Of a stretch of 64,000 bases of DNA, positions 51,929-60,119 are shown piece after piece. Position 1 is the first letter of the stretch, and each line of letters opens with the position of its first letter. Under the pieces are notes generated by a model, which had not been told where the DNA came from, searched no databases, and saw only the letters and a list, made by a program, of their open reading frames with translations. The DNA comes from Chitinophaga pinensis (lineage in GTDB: Bacteria > Bacteroidota > Bacteroidia > Chitinophagales > CAIOSU01). Made by a program: the position numbers and the translations under genes. The stretch is from positions 1 through 64,000 of the forward strand of contig CAMDKI010000009.1 of NCBI GenBank assembly GCA_945901065.1. Reading direction: 5' to 3'.

Positions 51929-53017
51929 ATGAGCGATTGGTTTAGTTTCTTGCCTATCGAGGTGCAGTTTATGCTTGAAAAGGTGCCTGCTGATGATACT
52001 TACAGTATTACAAAAGTTAACGGCAACTTATACATAACGGGCTCGTTGGCGCTCAAGGAGGTATTGTTTGATAAGCAGTCCTTTTTTAACCGTGATACTG
52101 GCCTCACTCGTTGGAACTTGCTAAAAGAGCGATTCAACTCCACGGAATTAAACCTGTTTAAAAGCCTTGGCCGCCATAGTGCTACCACCAATAGCCCTAA
52201 TTATTTGGTTGAATGGCCTGCAGAGTTAAGTGAAACGGCTTTAGCTGTTTCATTGCTGCGTTTTTTCTTATCGCCGTTTTCTGAGAAACTAGAAGATGAG
52301 TTGTTAGTAAGATTTCACAACGCAGGCATATATTTTGAGAATACACGTAGCGGTAAAGTAGTTCCTGCACTGCACTTAACGTTTTTTCATCAGCAATCGC
52401 GCGAGTTACTATCAAGAGCCATATATGACCAACTTAGCCCTAGTAATAGGGAGCATCAGGATGAGAAGCTATTGAGTGCGGTGATTCATTCGGCATACCG
52501 CTCATTATTGAATCTTTTGGGCTGGAGTATGTTCTTTCTATCGGAGCCAATGCCTTTTGTTGATGATTTGTATGCGGAAAAAGATGCCAATAAACAATCG
52601 CGAGACATCAGGCTATTCCTTTATGAAACCATGCGGTTGCTTCCATCTGCCTGGGTGCTCCATAGAAAGGTAGAGCAGCCAGTAATCATTAACAGCTTAC
52701 AATTAAATAAGGGAGAAGATGTGTACATCCCCATTCTTAGTTTCCATAGGAGTGAAACCTTTTTTGGGGATTCGATGCGTTTTGAGCCATTTCGTTTTTT
52801 GAAGAAAGACATAAACCCTTGGGTTTACTTGCCATTTGGTAGGGGTGAGCATAGTTGCCCAGGAGCAAACGCCGGTCTTACGATTGCGCAGTTGTTTGTT
52901 TACCACTTGGTTTCAAAAGGCATAAGGCTGCAAAGGAAACAAATACAGTTTGAACCCGACAGCTCTATACCGATCTCATTAAATCCATTTTTCACCTGTG
53001 AGTTTAGTTCACGTTAG
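51929..53017 (+). CDS. Small cytochrome P450, probable RiPP tailoring enzyme
   Basis: This 362-residue protein has the haem-thiolate motif FGRGEHSCPG (ligand C310), the ExxR motif E233-T-M-R236 and the PERF-like FEPFRF. It is shorter than typical bacterial P450s (about 400). The I-helix acid-alcohol pair is not standard: aligning on the following Trp, the usual E/D-T reads R191-S192 (SAYRSLLNLLGW). P450s in RiPP clusters cross-link aromatic side chains or hydroxylate, so Trp78, Tyr79 or His75 of the core is a plausible target; this is inferred. It lacks an obvious adjacent ferredoxin gene. Confidence 0.88.
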   Translation: MSDWFSFLPIEVQFMLEKVPADDTYSITKVNGNLYITGSLALKEVLFDKQSFFNRDTGLTRWNLLKERFNSTELNLFKSLGRHSATTNSPNYLVEWPAELSETALAVSLLRFFLSPFSEKLEDELLVRFHNAGIYFENTRSGKVVPALHLTFFHQQSRELLSRAIYDQLSPSNREHQDEKLLSAVIHSAYRSLLNLLGWSMFFLSEPMPFVDDLYAEKDANKQSRDIRLFLYETMRLLPSAWVLHRKVEQPVIINSLQLNKGEDVYIPILSFHRSETFFGDSMRFEPFRFLKKDINPWVYLPFGRGEHSCPGANAGLTIAQLFVYHLVSKGIRLQRKQIQFEPDSSIPISLNPFFTCEFSSR

Positions 53018-53038
53018 TATTTACTTTAAACACTGTGT

Positions 53039-54340
53039 ATGTCTTTATTTTCTGATTACTGTGAATCGCCAGAGTTAGTGCGTCTCAACACGTTCGAATA
53101 CGAAGATACCCGCTATTATTTATTACCAGATTATTTGGAGTGGTACTACCAAGACATAACAAAACCAGCAAGAAAATTTGTAAAGCCCAAGGGCTCAAAA
53201 ACATTGGAATACGATTTCGGCAAATCAGAATTCGACCAATTGTTGATGTGTGTTACCAACCGCTGCAATATAGTTTGCAGCTATTGTTTTAGGGGGTATA
53301 ATTTTAGCAAAACGAAAGAGGTACAGTTTGATGATTTCAAGAAAATTGCCGATCATTTTCTCGCAAATGCCAAGCACCGCCCAACAATTCAATTTACCGG
53401 CGGGGAGGTTTTTGTAAAAGAAGGAATTGAACATTGGTTTCAGTACATCCATGAAAATTTCAGGATATGGATGACAACGAATGGTGTACACAAGAAGATC
53501 AGAGAAAACAAGTTGATTACTGAGATATTTAGGGATAGCGGTAAAGTGCGTTATCGTATCGATAATCACCATATACGGGTATCATTGGATGGGCCAACCG
53601 CGGAGATACACGAACGTTTTAGGCAAAAAGGTTCTTTCGATAAGATTATTGAAAACATCAAATATCTAAAATCTATCAATGCATCTGTTTCTGTTAAGTC
53701 GGTTGTTACAAAGGAGAATATGCCTCATTTGGAAGAACTGTTGGAACTGTGCCATGAATTAGGATTGGATGGGTGGAATTATAATGTGATACGCTATACT
53801 GGTGCATTATCCGATACGCCACCAGAAGATTCAACTCCTAAGATAGATGAGAAGATTGATTATTTCGGGTACTTTGAACTTGGCCAAAAACTGGTTGACA
53901 TTTTAACCCGCAAGCCGTATTTGGCGCCTTTGCTATCCATAAGTAGGTTTGGGAAGATATTGAACACCCTATATTTTGATAGGCCCAGCTCGGTGCCCAT
54001 GTCGTATTACCTGCTTAAGTTTGATGGCAATGTATACTATAACGACAATTTACAGTATACCGATTATTCGGGGGGCAATATTTGGGAAAATGGCATTATT
54101 GAATCCTTTAATGGCTTAAAAGAATTTAGGCAAAAGTATGATTACGATTTACCGGCTTGCTCTAAATGTGTAATACATAGGTTTTGTTTTCAGAAAGGGG
54201 ATTACGGTGAACTTTATGAAAAGGATCCCACCTTGGAGTCAGAATTTCCTAACTGCGATGACATAAGGAAACATTACTTTCATTTAATGAGCCTAAAGCA
54301 TCGAGGGGCAGAATTAACAAGCTCAATATTTAACTTATGA
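53039..54340 (+). CDS. Radical SAM protein with reduced SPASM-like tail
   Basis: This 433-residue protein has the radical SAM cluster CxxxCxxC at C76, C80 and C83 (CNIVCSYCFRG), the GGE-type motif FTGGEVF and later barrel strands (ITTNG-like WMTTNGV, HIRVSLDGPTAEIHERFR). The tail has C374-x2-C377-x5-C383 and C406, a SPASM-like auxiliary cluster, but the usual Cys after a conserved glycine (FDGNVYYND) is absent. Such enzymes make C-C or C-S cross-links in peptides. With no Cys in the core, a C-C or C-N cyclophane type reaction is more likely. It overlaps the next gene as ATGA. Confidence 0.88.
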   Translation: MSLFSDYCESPELVRLNTFEYEDTRYYLLPDYLEWYYQDITKPARKFVKPKGSKTLEYDFGKSEFDQLLMCVTNRCNIVCSYCFRGYNFSKTKEVQFDDFKKIADHFLANAKHRPTIQFTGGEVFVKEGIEHWFQYIHENFRIWMTTNGVHKKIRENKLITEIFRDSGKVRYRIDNHHIRVSLDGPTAEIHERFRQKGSFDKIIENIKYLKSINASVSVKSVVTKENMPHLEELLELCHELGLDGWNYNVIRYTGALSDTPPEDSTPKIDEKIDYFGYFELGQKLVDILTRKPYLAPLLSISRFGKILNTLYFDRPSSVPMSYYLLKFDGNVYYNDNLQYTDYSGGNIWENGIIESFNGLKEFRQKYDYDLPACSKCVIHRFCFQKGDYGELYEKDPTLESEFPNCDDIRKHYFHLMSLKHRGAELTSSIFNL

Positions 54341-55011
54341 GTATTAAGGAGCTTTATCAACAGCAAGGTTATATAGTATTGGAGAGTATGATAGAGCCTG
54401 CTGTAATGAAAGAATTAGACAAAGAAATAGATAGGCTTATAGCAGATTTCCCCGCTATTTGTACTTTCGAAGATTGGCAAAAAGGAAATCAGCGAAGAAT
54501 CCTACACAAAATATCCCATTTTATTGAAATTTCACCTTTATTTTCGGTTATAGCTTCAAACACCAATATTACAAGTTTGGCTACCCAACTACTAGGTGGG
54601 AATTCCTTTTTGTGCACCGACAAAATTAATTTTAAACTCCCTGGAGCAAGAGGTTTCTATCCACATCAAGATATGAGCGGTACATGGAGCAGTTACGTTG
54701 ATAATATGATTAACGTATTTGTAGCAATAGATGAAGCCGACGATGAAAATGGATGCCTATATGTTGCGCCTGGCAGACATAGAGAGGGCTTGCTGGGGCC
54801 TAAAATGAAACCTATGCTACCTGAGCATTTGGTAACCATGGATTTTGTTCCTATCTATCAAAAACCCGGGGATATATTGATGTTTGATGGTTTTTTGCCG
54901 CACAAGTCAGCGCCAAACAATTCCAACAAGCCAAGAAGGGTATTGCTGCTTACCTTTACGGTAGATGAAAAGCTAAGAACTGAGTTTTTTAGCGGCATAA
55001 TACTAGATTAA
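54337..55011 (+). CDS. PhyH-type Fe(II)/2-oxoglutarate dioxygenase 1
   Basis: This 224-residue protein has the iron ligands H110-Q-D112 (YPHQDMSG) and H189 (LPHKSAPNN), with R200 or R201 to bind 2-oxoglutarate. It belongs to the phytanoyl-CoA dioxygenase family, many members of which hydroxylate natural products. The start codon overlaps the stop of the radical SAM gene (ATGA), so the two are translationally coupled. Its stop overlaps that of the convergent second dioxygenase by four bases. Confidence 0.88.
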   Translation: MSIKELYQQQGYIVLESMIEPAVMKELDKEIDRLIADFPAICTFEDWQKGNQRRILHKISHFIEISPLFSVIASNTNITSLATQLLGGNSFLCTDKINFKLPGARGFYPHQDMSGTWSSYVDNMINVFVAIDEADDENGCLYVAPGRHREGLLGPKMKPMLPEHLVTMDFVPIYQKPGDILMFDGFLPHKSAPNNSNKPRRVLLLTFTVDEKLRTEFFSGIILD

Positions 55012-55652
55012 TAACTAGACTTATCGGTAAACAATACAATACCTGTAATAGCTCGCCTGCGGTGGGCAGAAATATTTGGAAAAGAACCATGTATGGCCAG
55101 TTCATTAAAGAGGATTACATCCCCTTTTTTCGCGGTAATAGTGATAAAGTTTTTGGTATCAGAAGGTATGGAAGCTATTTGCTTTGAAAAGTAATCTTGT
55201 ATTAGGGCAGGGCTGTGCGGCTCAAGCTTATTGACAGCTTGCTTGTAAATTTTCAGGCAGCCCGATTGTTCATCAAAATCGTCCAGTGCTATCCAAATTC
55301 TCAACATTTGTTGCTCGCCCCAATAGGCACCGTCTTGGTGCCATGGTGTAAATTGAGAAGATAAAGCAGGCTTATGCACCAATCTATCAAGTTTGAATGC
55401 CACGTTCGGTGTGGTTTCATTACTCAATACGCGTGTAATACCTTCAGCTAGCTCACTTACGCCTAACTTATCCAATAATAGTAGCTTTAGCCGGTCGGTC
55501 GGCATACTTTGGTAGTAGGGGCTTACGTCCAAGGCCTCAATAAACATATCTAACAATGCCGGCTCTGCAAAAGGAAAGCGCACAAATGATACCGGCTGAT
55601 TAAGTAATAATCGAATTTCTTCTTCGAGATTTTCTTTTTTGGTGTAAAGCAT
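55008..55652 (-). CDS. PhyH-type Fe(II)/2-oxoglutarate dioxygenase 2
   Basis: This 214-residue protein has H105-Q-D107 (TPWHQDGAYW), H188 (AIHGSFPN) and Arg198-200 as expected for a functional PhyH enzyme. It is only distantly similar to dioxygenase 1, so it is not a recent duplicate. It runs against the rest of the operon and shares the TTAA stop overlap with it. ATG 55652 is the start. Its role in the cluster is inferred from position. Confidence 0.86.
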   Translation of the reverse strand: MLYTKKENLEEEIRLLLNQPVSFVRFPFAEPALLDMFIEALDVSPYYQSMPTDRLKLLLLDKLGVSELAEGITRVLSNETTPNVAFKLDRLVHKPALSSQFTPWHQDGAYWGEQQMLRIWIALDDFDEQSGCLKIYKQAVNKLEPHSPALIQDYFSKQIASIPSDTKNFITITAKKGDVILFNELAIHGSFPNISAHRRRAITGIVLFTDKSSY

Positions 55653-55685
55653 GACAATAAAGATAAAATATTACCAGAAATACTG

Positions 55686-55838
55686 CTATCCATCAATTTG
55701 TAAGCCGACTCCTTTCAGGATTAACAGAAGTTTCCCGACGCGTTCAAAGAGTTCATATGCACTTTCGGTTTTCCTTACTCTAATATTGTCGTATTCTGTC
55801 TTACTGTGTGGGTGCAGAATCTCAAGATTTGCTTTGCT
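55686..55838 (-). pseudogene. Possible protein-fragment remnant
   Basis: An open stretch of 50 codons without Met has protein-like composition: EILHPHSKTEYDNIRVRKTE, then AYELFERVGKLLLILKGVG, ending in a stop. It looks like the C-terminal end of a deleted gene, but I do not recognise the family. Confidence 0.25.
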
Positions 55839-56095
55839 TTAAGCATGATGGCTTATTGTACCGTGTGCTACTATAAGTAACTGTGCTATCTTTTCGCTTT
55901 GATAAACTACCATCCCCAAATGCTTGTAAAGCTACATTGTGAGGATTTTTATTTTTTGGAGTAGGTGGATTTTTATTGTTCAATTAGTTTGTATTTTAAG
56001 TTGACTTAATTTTGCTTTGGCTGTTAGTGCAGTTATGATGGCAGATGGGTGTCGCAGGTGTTTTAGTAGGCGGGTGAGGATTAACCGCCCGCATG

Positions 56096-56132
56096 TTTTT
56101 TCGCAAAGGCGGAAATTGAGGCACAGCCTTTT
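56096..56132. repeat. Multi-hairpin dispersed element, copy 2
   Basis: TTTTTCGC-AAAG-GCGGAAA is followed by TGAGGC-ACA-GCCTTTT. It matches the first two hairpins of the element at 31618-31652 with a few changes. Confidence 0.6.
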
Positions 56133-56506
56133 ACCATAAAGGTCAGTGTGGAAGTAAGCGTTATATAAACTGACGGTAGAAAGGTTTTATTGGTATTTGC
56201 TGGTCCAAGAGTATTTTTCGAGCTATGCTCATTCCCCTGTCTCGGTTATGTTAAAGCACTCGGCTCACACTACCACACTTGCCCGGTTGCAATAGTTACC
56301 GAAAGTGCAGGTGTATCGCTCATTGTAAAAGACGCCCATAGGCTATAATTTAATAAGCGCCAAGTTCGTCTATTACTGTTATGCAAGACACAAATTTAAA
56401 GAAGTTGAGAATGAGGTTTCAAACTCCCGTAACCAACTCCGCATCCGACCTTAAAAGGTTCGAGTCAATTTCTTCCAACTTCACAGAGAAGTTAAATAAT
56501 GCCAAG

Positions 56507-56535
56507 CCCTTCGAAATTCGGAGGGTTTTGTTTTT
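56507..56535 (+). terminator. Intrinsic terminator in a gene-free stretch
   Basis: The 7-bp stem CCCTTCG (56507-56513) pairs with 56519-56525 across AAATT and is followed by TTTTGTTTTT. No recognised gene lies directly upstream. Confidence 0.65.
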
Positions 56536-56636
56536 GTGGAAGATTCGAACCCGGGTTCGAACGGCGCAGTTCCATTTTGCTGTGTAGGAAACTATCGTAA
56601 TTTTATAACTTGCACTTCCACCCAAACGCATAAACC

Positions 56637-57449
56637 ATGACCTACCAGACCTTAAGCCTAACCATTGAGAACCACATTGCCACGGTGAGTTTCAATAGGC
56701 CAGACAAAGCCAATGCCTTGAACAAGCTGGCCTGGAACGAGCTGCAATCGGTTTTTGAAGACTTGGATACCAACCCCGATGCCCGAGTGATAATATTGCA
56801 AGGCGAAGGCAAACACTTTTGCGCAGGCATTGACCTAGAACTTTTGATGGCCATTAGGCAAGAAACCGCCGATGAATGCGAAGGCAGGGTGCGCGAAAAG
56901 ATTAGAGCCTTTGTGAAGGTGCTGCAAGCTCCCATAAATGCTATTGAGCGTTGCAGCAAGCCGGTATTGGCTGCTATACATGGTGGCTGCATTGGTGGTG
57001 GATTGGATATTGTGGCGGCCTGCGATATGCGCTATTGCACCGAAGATGCTTACTTTACCATAAAAGAAATTGACATGGGTATGGTTGCCGACCTAGGCAG
57101 CCTGCAACGCTTGCCCAAGCTTATAAGCGACGGCATGGTGCGCGAAATGGCCTACACTGGCCGTAAGGTATTAGGCCCCGAGGCCAAAGCCTGCGGTTTG
57201 GTGAATAGTACCTACACCGATAGGGATAGCCTGCTAAAAGCTGTGATGGAAATTGCCGAACAAATTGCCTCCAAATCGCCATTATCCATAAGGGGAAGTA
57301 AGGAAATGATACGCTACAGCCGCGACCACTCTGTTGAAGATGGGCTGAACTACATTGCCACCTGGAATGCGGCCATGATACTCTCCAACGATTTGAACGA
57401 AGCCTTTATGAGCACCATGGAAAAGCGCAAAGGCAACTTTAAAGATTAA
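56637..57449 (+). CDS. Enoyl-CoA hydratase/isomerase, ECH1-like dienoyl-CoA isomerase
   Basis: This 270-residue protein is a crotonase. The oxyanion-hole parts are GKHFCAGIDLE and IHGGCIGGGLDIVAACD. The acidic residues that mark delta3,5-delta2,4-dienoyl-CoA isomerases are present: Asp in AACDMRYC, Glu in KEIDMG and Asp in VADLGSLQRLPKLI. It would isomerise double bonds of unsaturated fatty acyl-CoAs during beta-oxidation. No other beta-oxidation gene is next to it. ATG 56637 fits the family start. Confidence 0.88.
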   Translation: MTYQTLSLTIENHIATVSFNRPDKANALNKLAWNELQSVFEDLDTNPDARVIILQGEGKHFCAGIDLELLMAIRQETADECEGRVREKIRAFVKVLQAPINAIERCSKPVLAAIHGGCIGGGLDIVAACDMRYCTEDAYFTIKEIDMGMVADLGSLQRLPKLISDGMVREMAYTGRKVLGPEAKACGLVNSTYTDRDSLLKAVMEIAEQIASKSPLSIRGSKEMIRYSRDHSVEDGLNYIATWNAAMILSNDLNEAFMSTMEKRKGNFKD

Positions 57450-57679
57450 GGCCGTAGTAAGAAGTGGATATTGGAGCCGGTTAGTATTTTAACCAATGAA
57501 AACTGTCTCGCAAAACAGCCATTTCAGCGCAATATGCTAAGTATATTGTTAAAGGTTTCAACATCGGTTTTAAGCACTACTGCAGCTATTTTTACCTAAC
57601 CAGTATCCATACCAATACTGATTTTACTCACCATCTATAGATTTTATTGTTATTAGTTTAGTAACATCAACCGCTATAG

Positions 57680-59356
57680 ATGGACCTTAATGAATCTCCC
57701 TTTAAACATACTAAGCGCTACCGCCAAGTAATAAGCATATTAATTAAGTATGGCTTTGCCGATTTTGTATCGCATACCTACTTTAGTAAGCTGGTACCTA
57801 AAAACGAAAAGTGGGTGCCTACCCGCGAAGGACAATCGGTGTTTGATTTTACTAGATTTGAGCGCCTAAGGCTGGCTTTCGAGGAGTTGGGTACCTCGTA
57901 CATTAAGTTTGGGCAAATAGCCAGCAACCGGCCCGATTTGTTGCCCCAAGGATTGATTGATGAGTTTGAGAAGTTCCAAGACCACGTAGCGCCCATTGAT
58001 GCCGAACTGATAAGAACTACCCTGCAGGCCAACTACAAGCATCCTCTTGAAGAGCTTTTTGCCGAAATAAACTATACGCCCCTTGCCTCGGCAAGCATGG
58101 CGCAGGTGCACCGCGCTACACTAATTACCGGCGAGCAGGTGGTGCTAAAAGTGCAACGGCCCGATATTATTGACAACATTGAGGCCGATATATATATCCT
58201 TTACAACTTAGCTGGGTTTGTTGAGAAACATTTCCCCGAGAGCAAATCGTTTCAGCCGGTAGGGCTGGTGCGCATGTTTGAGCGCAGTATTATGAAAGAG
58301 CTCAATTTTCGCTCAGAGGCGGCCAACATACAGCGGTTTCAGCGCAATTTTGCCGGCAACGAGTTTATTTACGTACCCACCGCTTACCCTAAACTGTGCA
58401 CTAAGCATGTGCTGTGCATGGAATACATTGACGGTTTTAAAGTAACCAACTTAGCGTTGCTTACCAAATATGGCATTGAGCGCAGCCAGTTGGCCCTCGA
58501 TGGCATAAACCTATACTTTGAGCAGGTGTTCGACCACGGCTTTTTTCATGCCGACCCTCACCCAGGCAACTTTTTTGTGTTACCCAACAAAAAAGTATGC
58601 TTCATTGATTTTGGTATGATGGGCACCATTATTGAGAAAGACAAGATATTGTTAGGCGACATGATGTTGGCCCTAGCGCGCCGAGATAGTAAAACGCTGA
58701 TAAAAGTATTACAGGAGTTTGCAGGCGGCGAAATACAAAACCTGAGCGACCTAGAGTACGACATAATGGACTTTTTCGAGGAATACCCCGATAAAAGTCT
58801 GGACGAGATAGAGCCAACCGAGGTAATGGATGGCCTAAACCGCATGTTTTTTACCTACAAAATAAAAGTTCCTCAAAACCTACTGCTGCTATTAAAGGCA
58901 TTGGTAATGATTGAAGGTGTGGGCCTTTTCCTCGACCCGAAGTACAACATCATCAAAAACATGGAGCCGTATGTAGAGCGCCTCATTGCCCGCAAATACG
59001 AGCCAAAGAAACTACTCCGCAACGTGTACGAAACGTACATGGATTTTGCCGAAACCTTTGTTGCCTTGCCAAAGGACATTAGGGACATTATGCAGAAATT
59101 GAAAGCGGGTAAAGTGTACTTCGATGTAGAATCGCCATCTATCGACCGTTTTAACCACGACTTTAGCACCGTTGCCAACCGCATAGCCTTTTCAATAGTG
59201 GTGGCCGCCATGATACTAGGCAGCGCCCTTATCATCCATGCCGATATACCGCCGCACTACCAAAACGTGCCCGTGCTTGGCGTGGTGGCTTTTGTTATTG
59301 CGGCTTTTTTTGCCATTAGGCTGCTACTTGCCATTAGTAGGCATGGTAAGTTGTAG
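57680..59356 (+). CDS. ABC1/UbiB (AarF) family kinase-like protein
   Basis: This 558-residue protein belongs to the ABC1/ADCK/UbiB group. The KxGQ motif is IKFGQIASNRPDLLP, the Ala-rich loop ASASMAQVHRA replaces the Gly-rich loop, VVLKVQRP carries the nucleotide-binding Lys, and HADPHPGNFF and FIDFGMMG carry the catalytic and metal Asp. Two C-terminal membrane spans (about residues 495-515 and 530-550) anchor it. UbiB assists quinone synthesis or lipid handling; the Bacteroidota use menaquinone, so the exact role is open. It is a single gene. Confidence 0.93.
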   Translation: MDLNESPFKHTKRYRQVISILIKYGFADFVSHTYFSKLVPKNEKWVPTREGQSVFDFTRFERLRLAFEELGTSYIKFGQIASNRPDLLPQGLIDEFEKFQDHVAPIDAELIRTTLQANYKHPLEELFAEINYTPLASASMAQVHRATLITGEQVVLKVQRPDIIDNIEADIYILYNLAGFVEKHFPESKSFQPVGLVRMFERSIMKELNFRSEAANIQRFQRNFAGNEFIYVPTAYPKLCTKHVLCMEYIDGFKVTNLALLTKYGIERSQLALDGINLYFEQVFDHGFFHADPHPGNFFVLPNKKVCFIDFGMMGTIIEKDKILLGDMMLALARRDSKTLIKVLQEFAGGEIQNLSDLEYDIMDFFEEYPDKSLDEIEPTEVMDGLNRMFFTYKIKVPQNLLLLLKALVMIEGVGLFLDPKYNIIKNMEPYVERLIARKYEPKKLLRNVYETYMDFAETFVALPKDIRDIMQKLKAGKVYFDVESPSIDRFNHDFSTVANRIAFSIVVAAMILGSALIIHADIPPHYQNVPVLGVVAFVIAAFFAIRLLLAISRHGKL

Positions 59357-59361
59357 AAAAA

Positions 59362-59778
59362 CTAGCTCGCCAACTTAATCTCAATCAGTTGCTTAATATC
59401 AGCAGCAACGTCGGCATTGCGTACCTCAAGACTGATACTGCGACCTTCTGGTTGCTCCTCTGCGGCTTGCAGTGCAGTTTTTATGCTGTCGGACACAGTG
59501 CTTGACAATATGGCTTCTTGCGCCTTGGCATTGAATACCATAGTTACGGTAAAAAACAACGCCCGTGGGTATAGGTAAATAATAACCCTGCGGCTATCGC
59601 TTATTCGGAAGCCCCAACCGAAGTTAACGCCGGCAAAATTCCATCCGCCAGCGGCTTGTGGCAACGATGACTTGGTAAAAGCGGCCAACTCAAGCCAATA
59701 CGGAAAAGTAGCACCCAAAAAGATTTGAAGTTCTTCGGAAGTGGGTTGCTCTAGTTTGTCGGTAAAAATGCTCTGCAT
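59362..59778 (-). CDS. DUF3788-family protein
   Basis: This protein of 138 residues starts at ATG 59778 (MQSIFTDKLEQPTSEEL). The conserved DUF3788 parts GWNFAGVNFGWGFRISDSRRVIIYLYP and AILSSTVSDSIKTALQAAEEQPEGRSI are present. The family is of unknown function, soluble and cytoplasmic, and widespread in Bacteroidota and Firmicutes. It is convergent with the UbiB gene, with the stops 6 bases apart. Confidence 0.82.
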   Translation of the reverse strand: MQSIFTDKLEQPTSEELQIFLGATFPYWLELAAFTKSSLPQAAGGWNFAGVNFGWGFRISDSRRVIIYLYPRALFFTVTMVFNAKAQEAILSSTVSDSIKTALQAAEEQPEGRSISLEVRNADVAADIKQLIEIKLAS

Positions 59779-60119
59779 AATGCGAAAATAAGAAAAAGGA
59801 CGCCTCTGATTGCAGATTTTTGCAAACCGAACTTTTCCAGCTACTTTGTCATACATTTTTAGGTGAAAACCAGTATTATTTTTTCCTAGTATTTTGATGG
59901 CACTGTTTGCTTTTAGCTAAAAGAATCCAATAAAAAAATTAAATTTGGCGGCATAGTATAACTGAGGATAGAGTAGTTAAAAGTGCTACTATTTTTTGAC
60001 AGCGAATATGGCGCTGATATTTTATAGAACCCAGATTGAGATATAGAGAAATAAGCACAGACCACTATCCAATTGCTACAGTAATTACAACAACATAAAA
60101 TTTGCACTAAAATCAATTT
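59779..60119. other. Gene-free interval before the MBOAT gene
   Basis: AT-rich DNA without a coding frame. It holds the upstream region of the DUF3788 gene and, at 60073-60104, a probable promoter of the MBOAT gene. I see no other structure. Confidence 0.6.
60073..60104 (+). promoter_or_regulatory. Probable promoter of the MBOAT-SGNH operon
   Basis: TTG (60073-60075), a 20-base spacer and TAAAATTTG (60096-60104), which is the -7 consensus with one extra base. The ATG is 16 bases downstream. Confidence 0.4.

Larger units (their letters stand above)
55653..56636. other. Gene-poor interval after the RiPP cluster
   Basis: No convincing gene is seen in this 984-base stretch. It contains a short minus-strand remnant (55686-55838), a diverged multi-hairpin element (56096-56132), an intrinsic terminator (56507-56535) and the 18-bp palindrome TTCGAACCCGGGTTCGAA (56544-56561). 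A 68-codon plus-strand frame (56381-56587) crosses the terminator and is unlikely to be real. Composition is more AT-rich than in the flanking genes. Confidence 0.6.

Noticed and set aside
44045-55652. Lanthipeptide or sactipeptide cluster.
   Set aside because: There is no lanthionine synthetase and the predicted cores contain no cysteine.
56399-56484. tRNA-like gene, because GAAGTTG and CAACTTC are 7-bp complementary at its ends and GGTTCGAGT resembles a T loop.
   Set aside because: The T stem does not pair and no anticodon arm can be built.
56544-56561. T-arm fragment of a tRNA (TTCGAACCCGGGTTCGAA).
   Set aside because: It is a perfect palindrome without flanking stem complementarity that would form a T arm.
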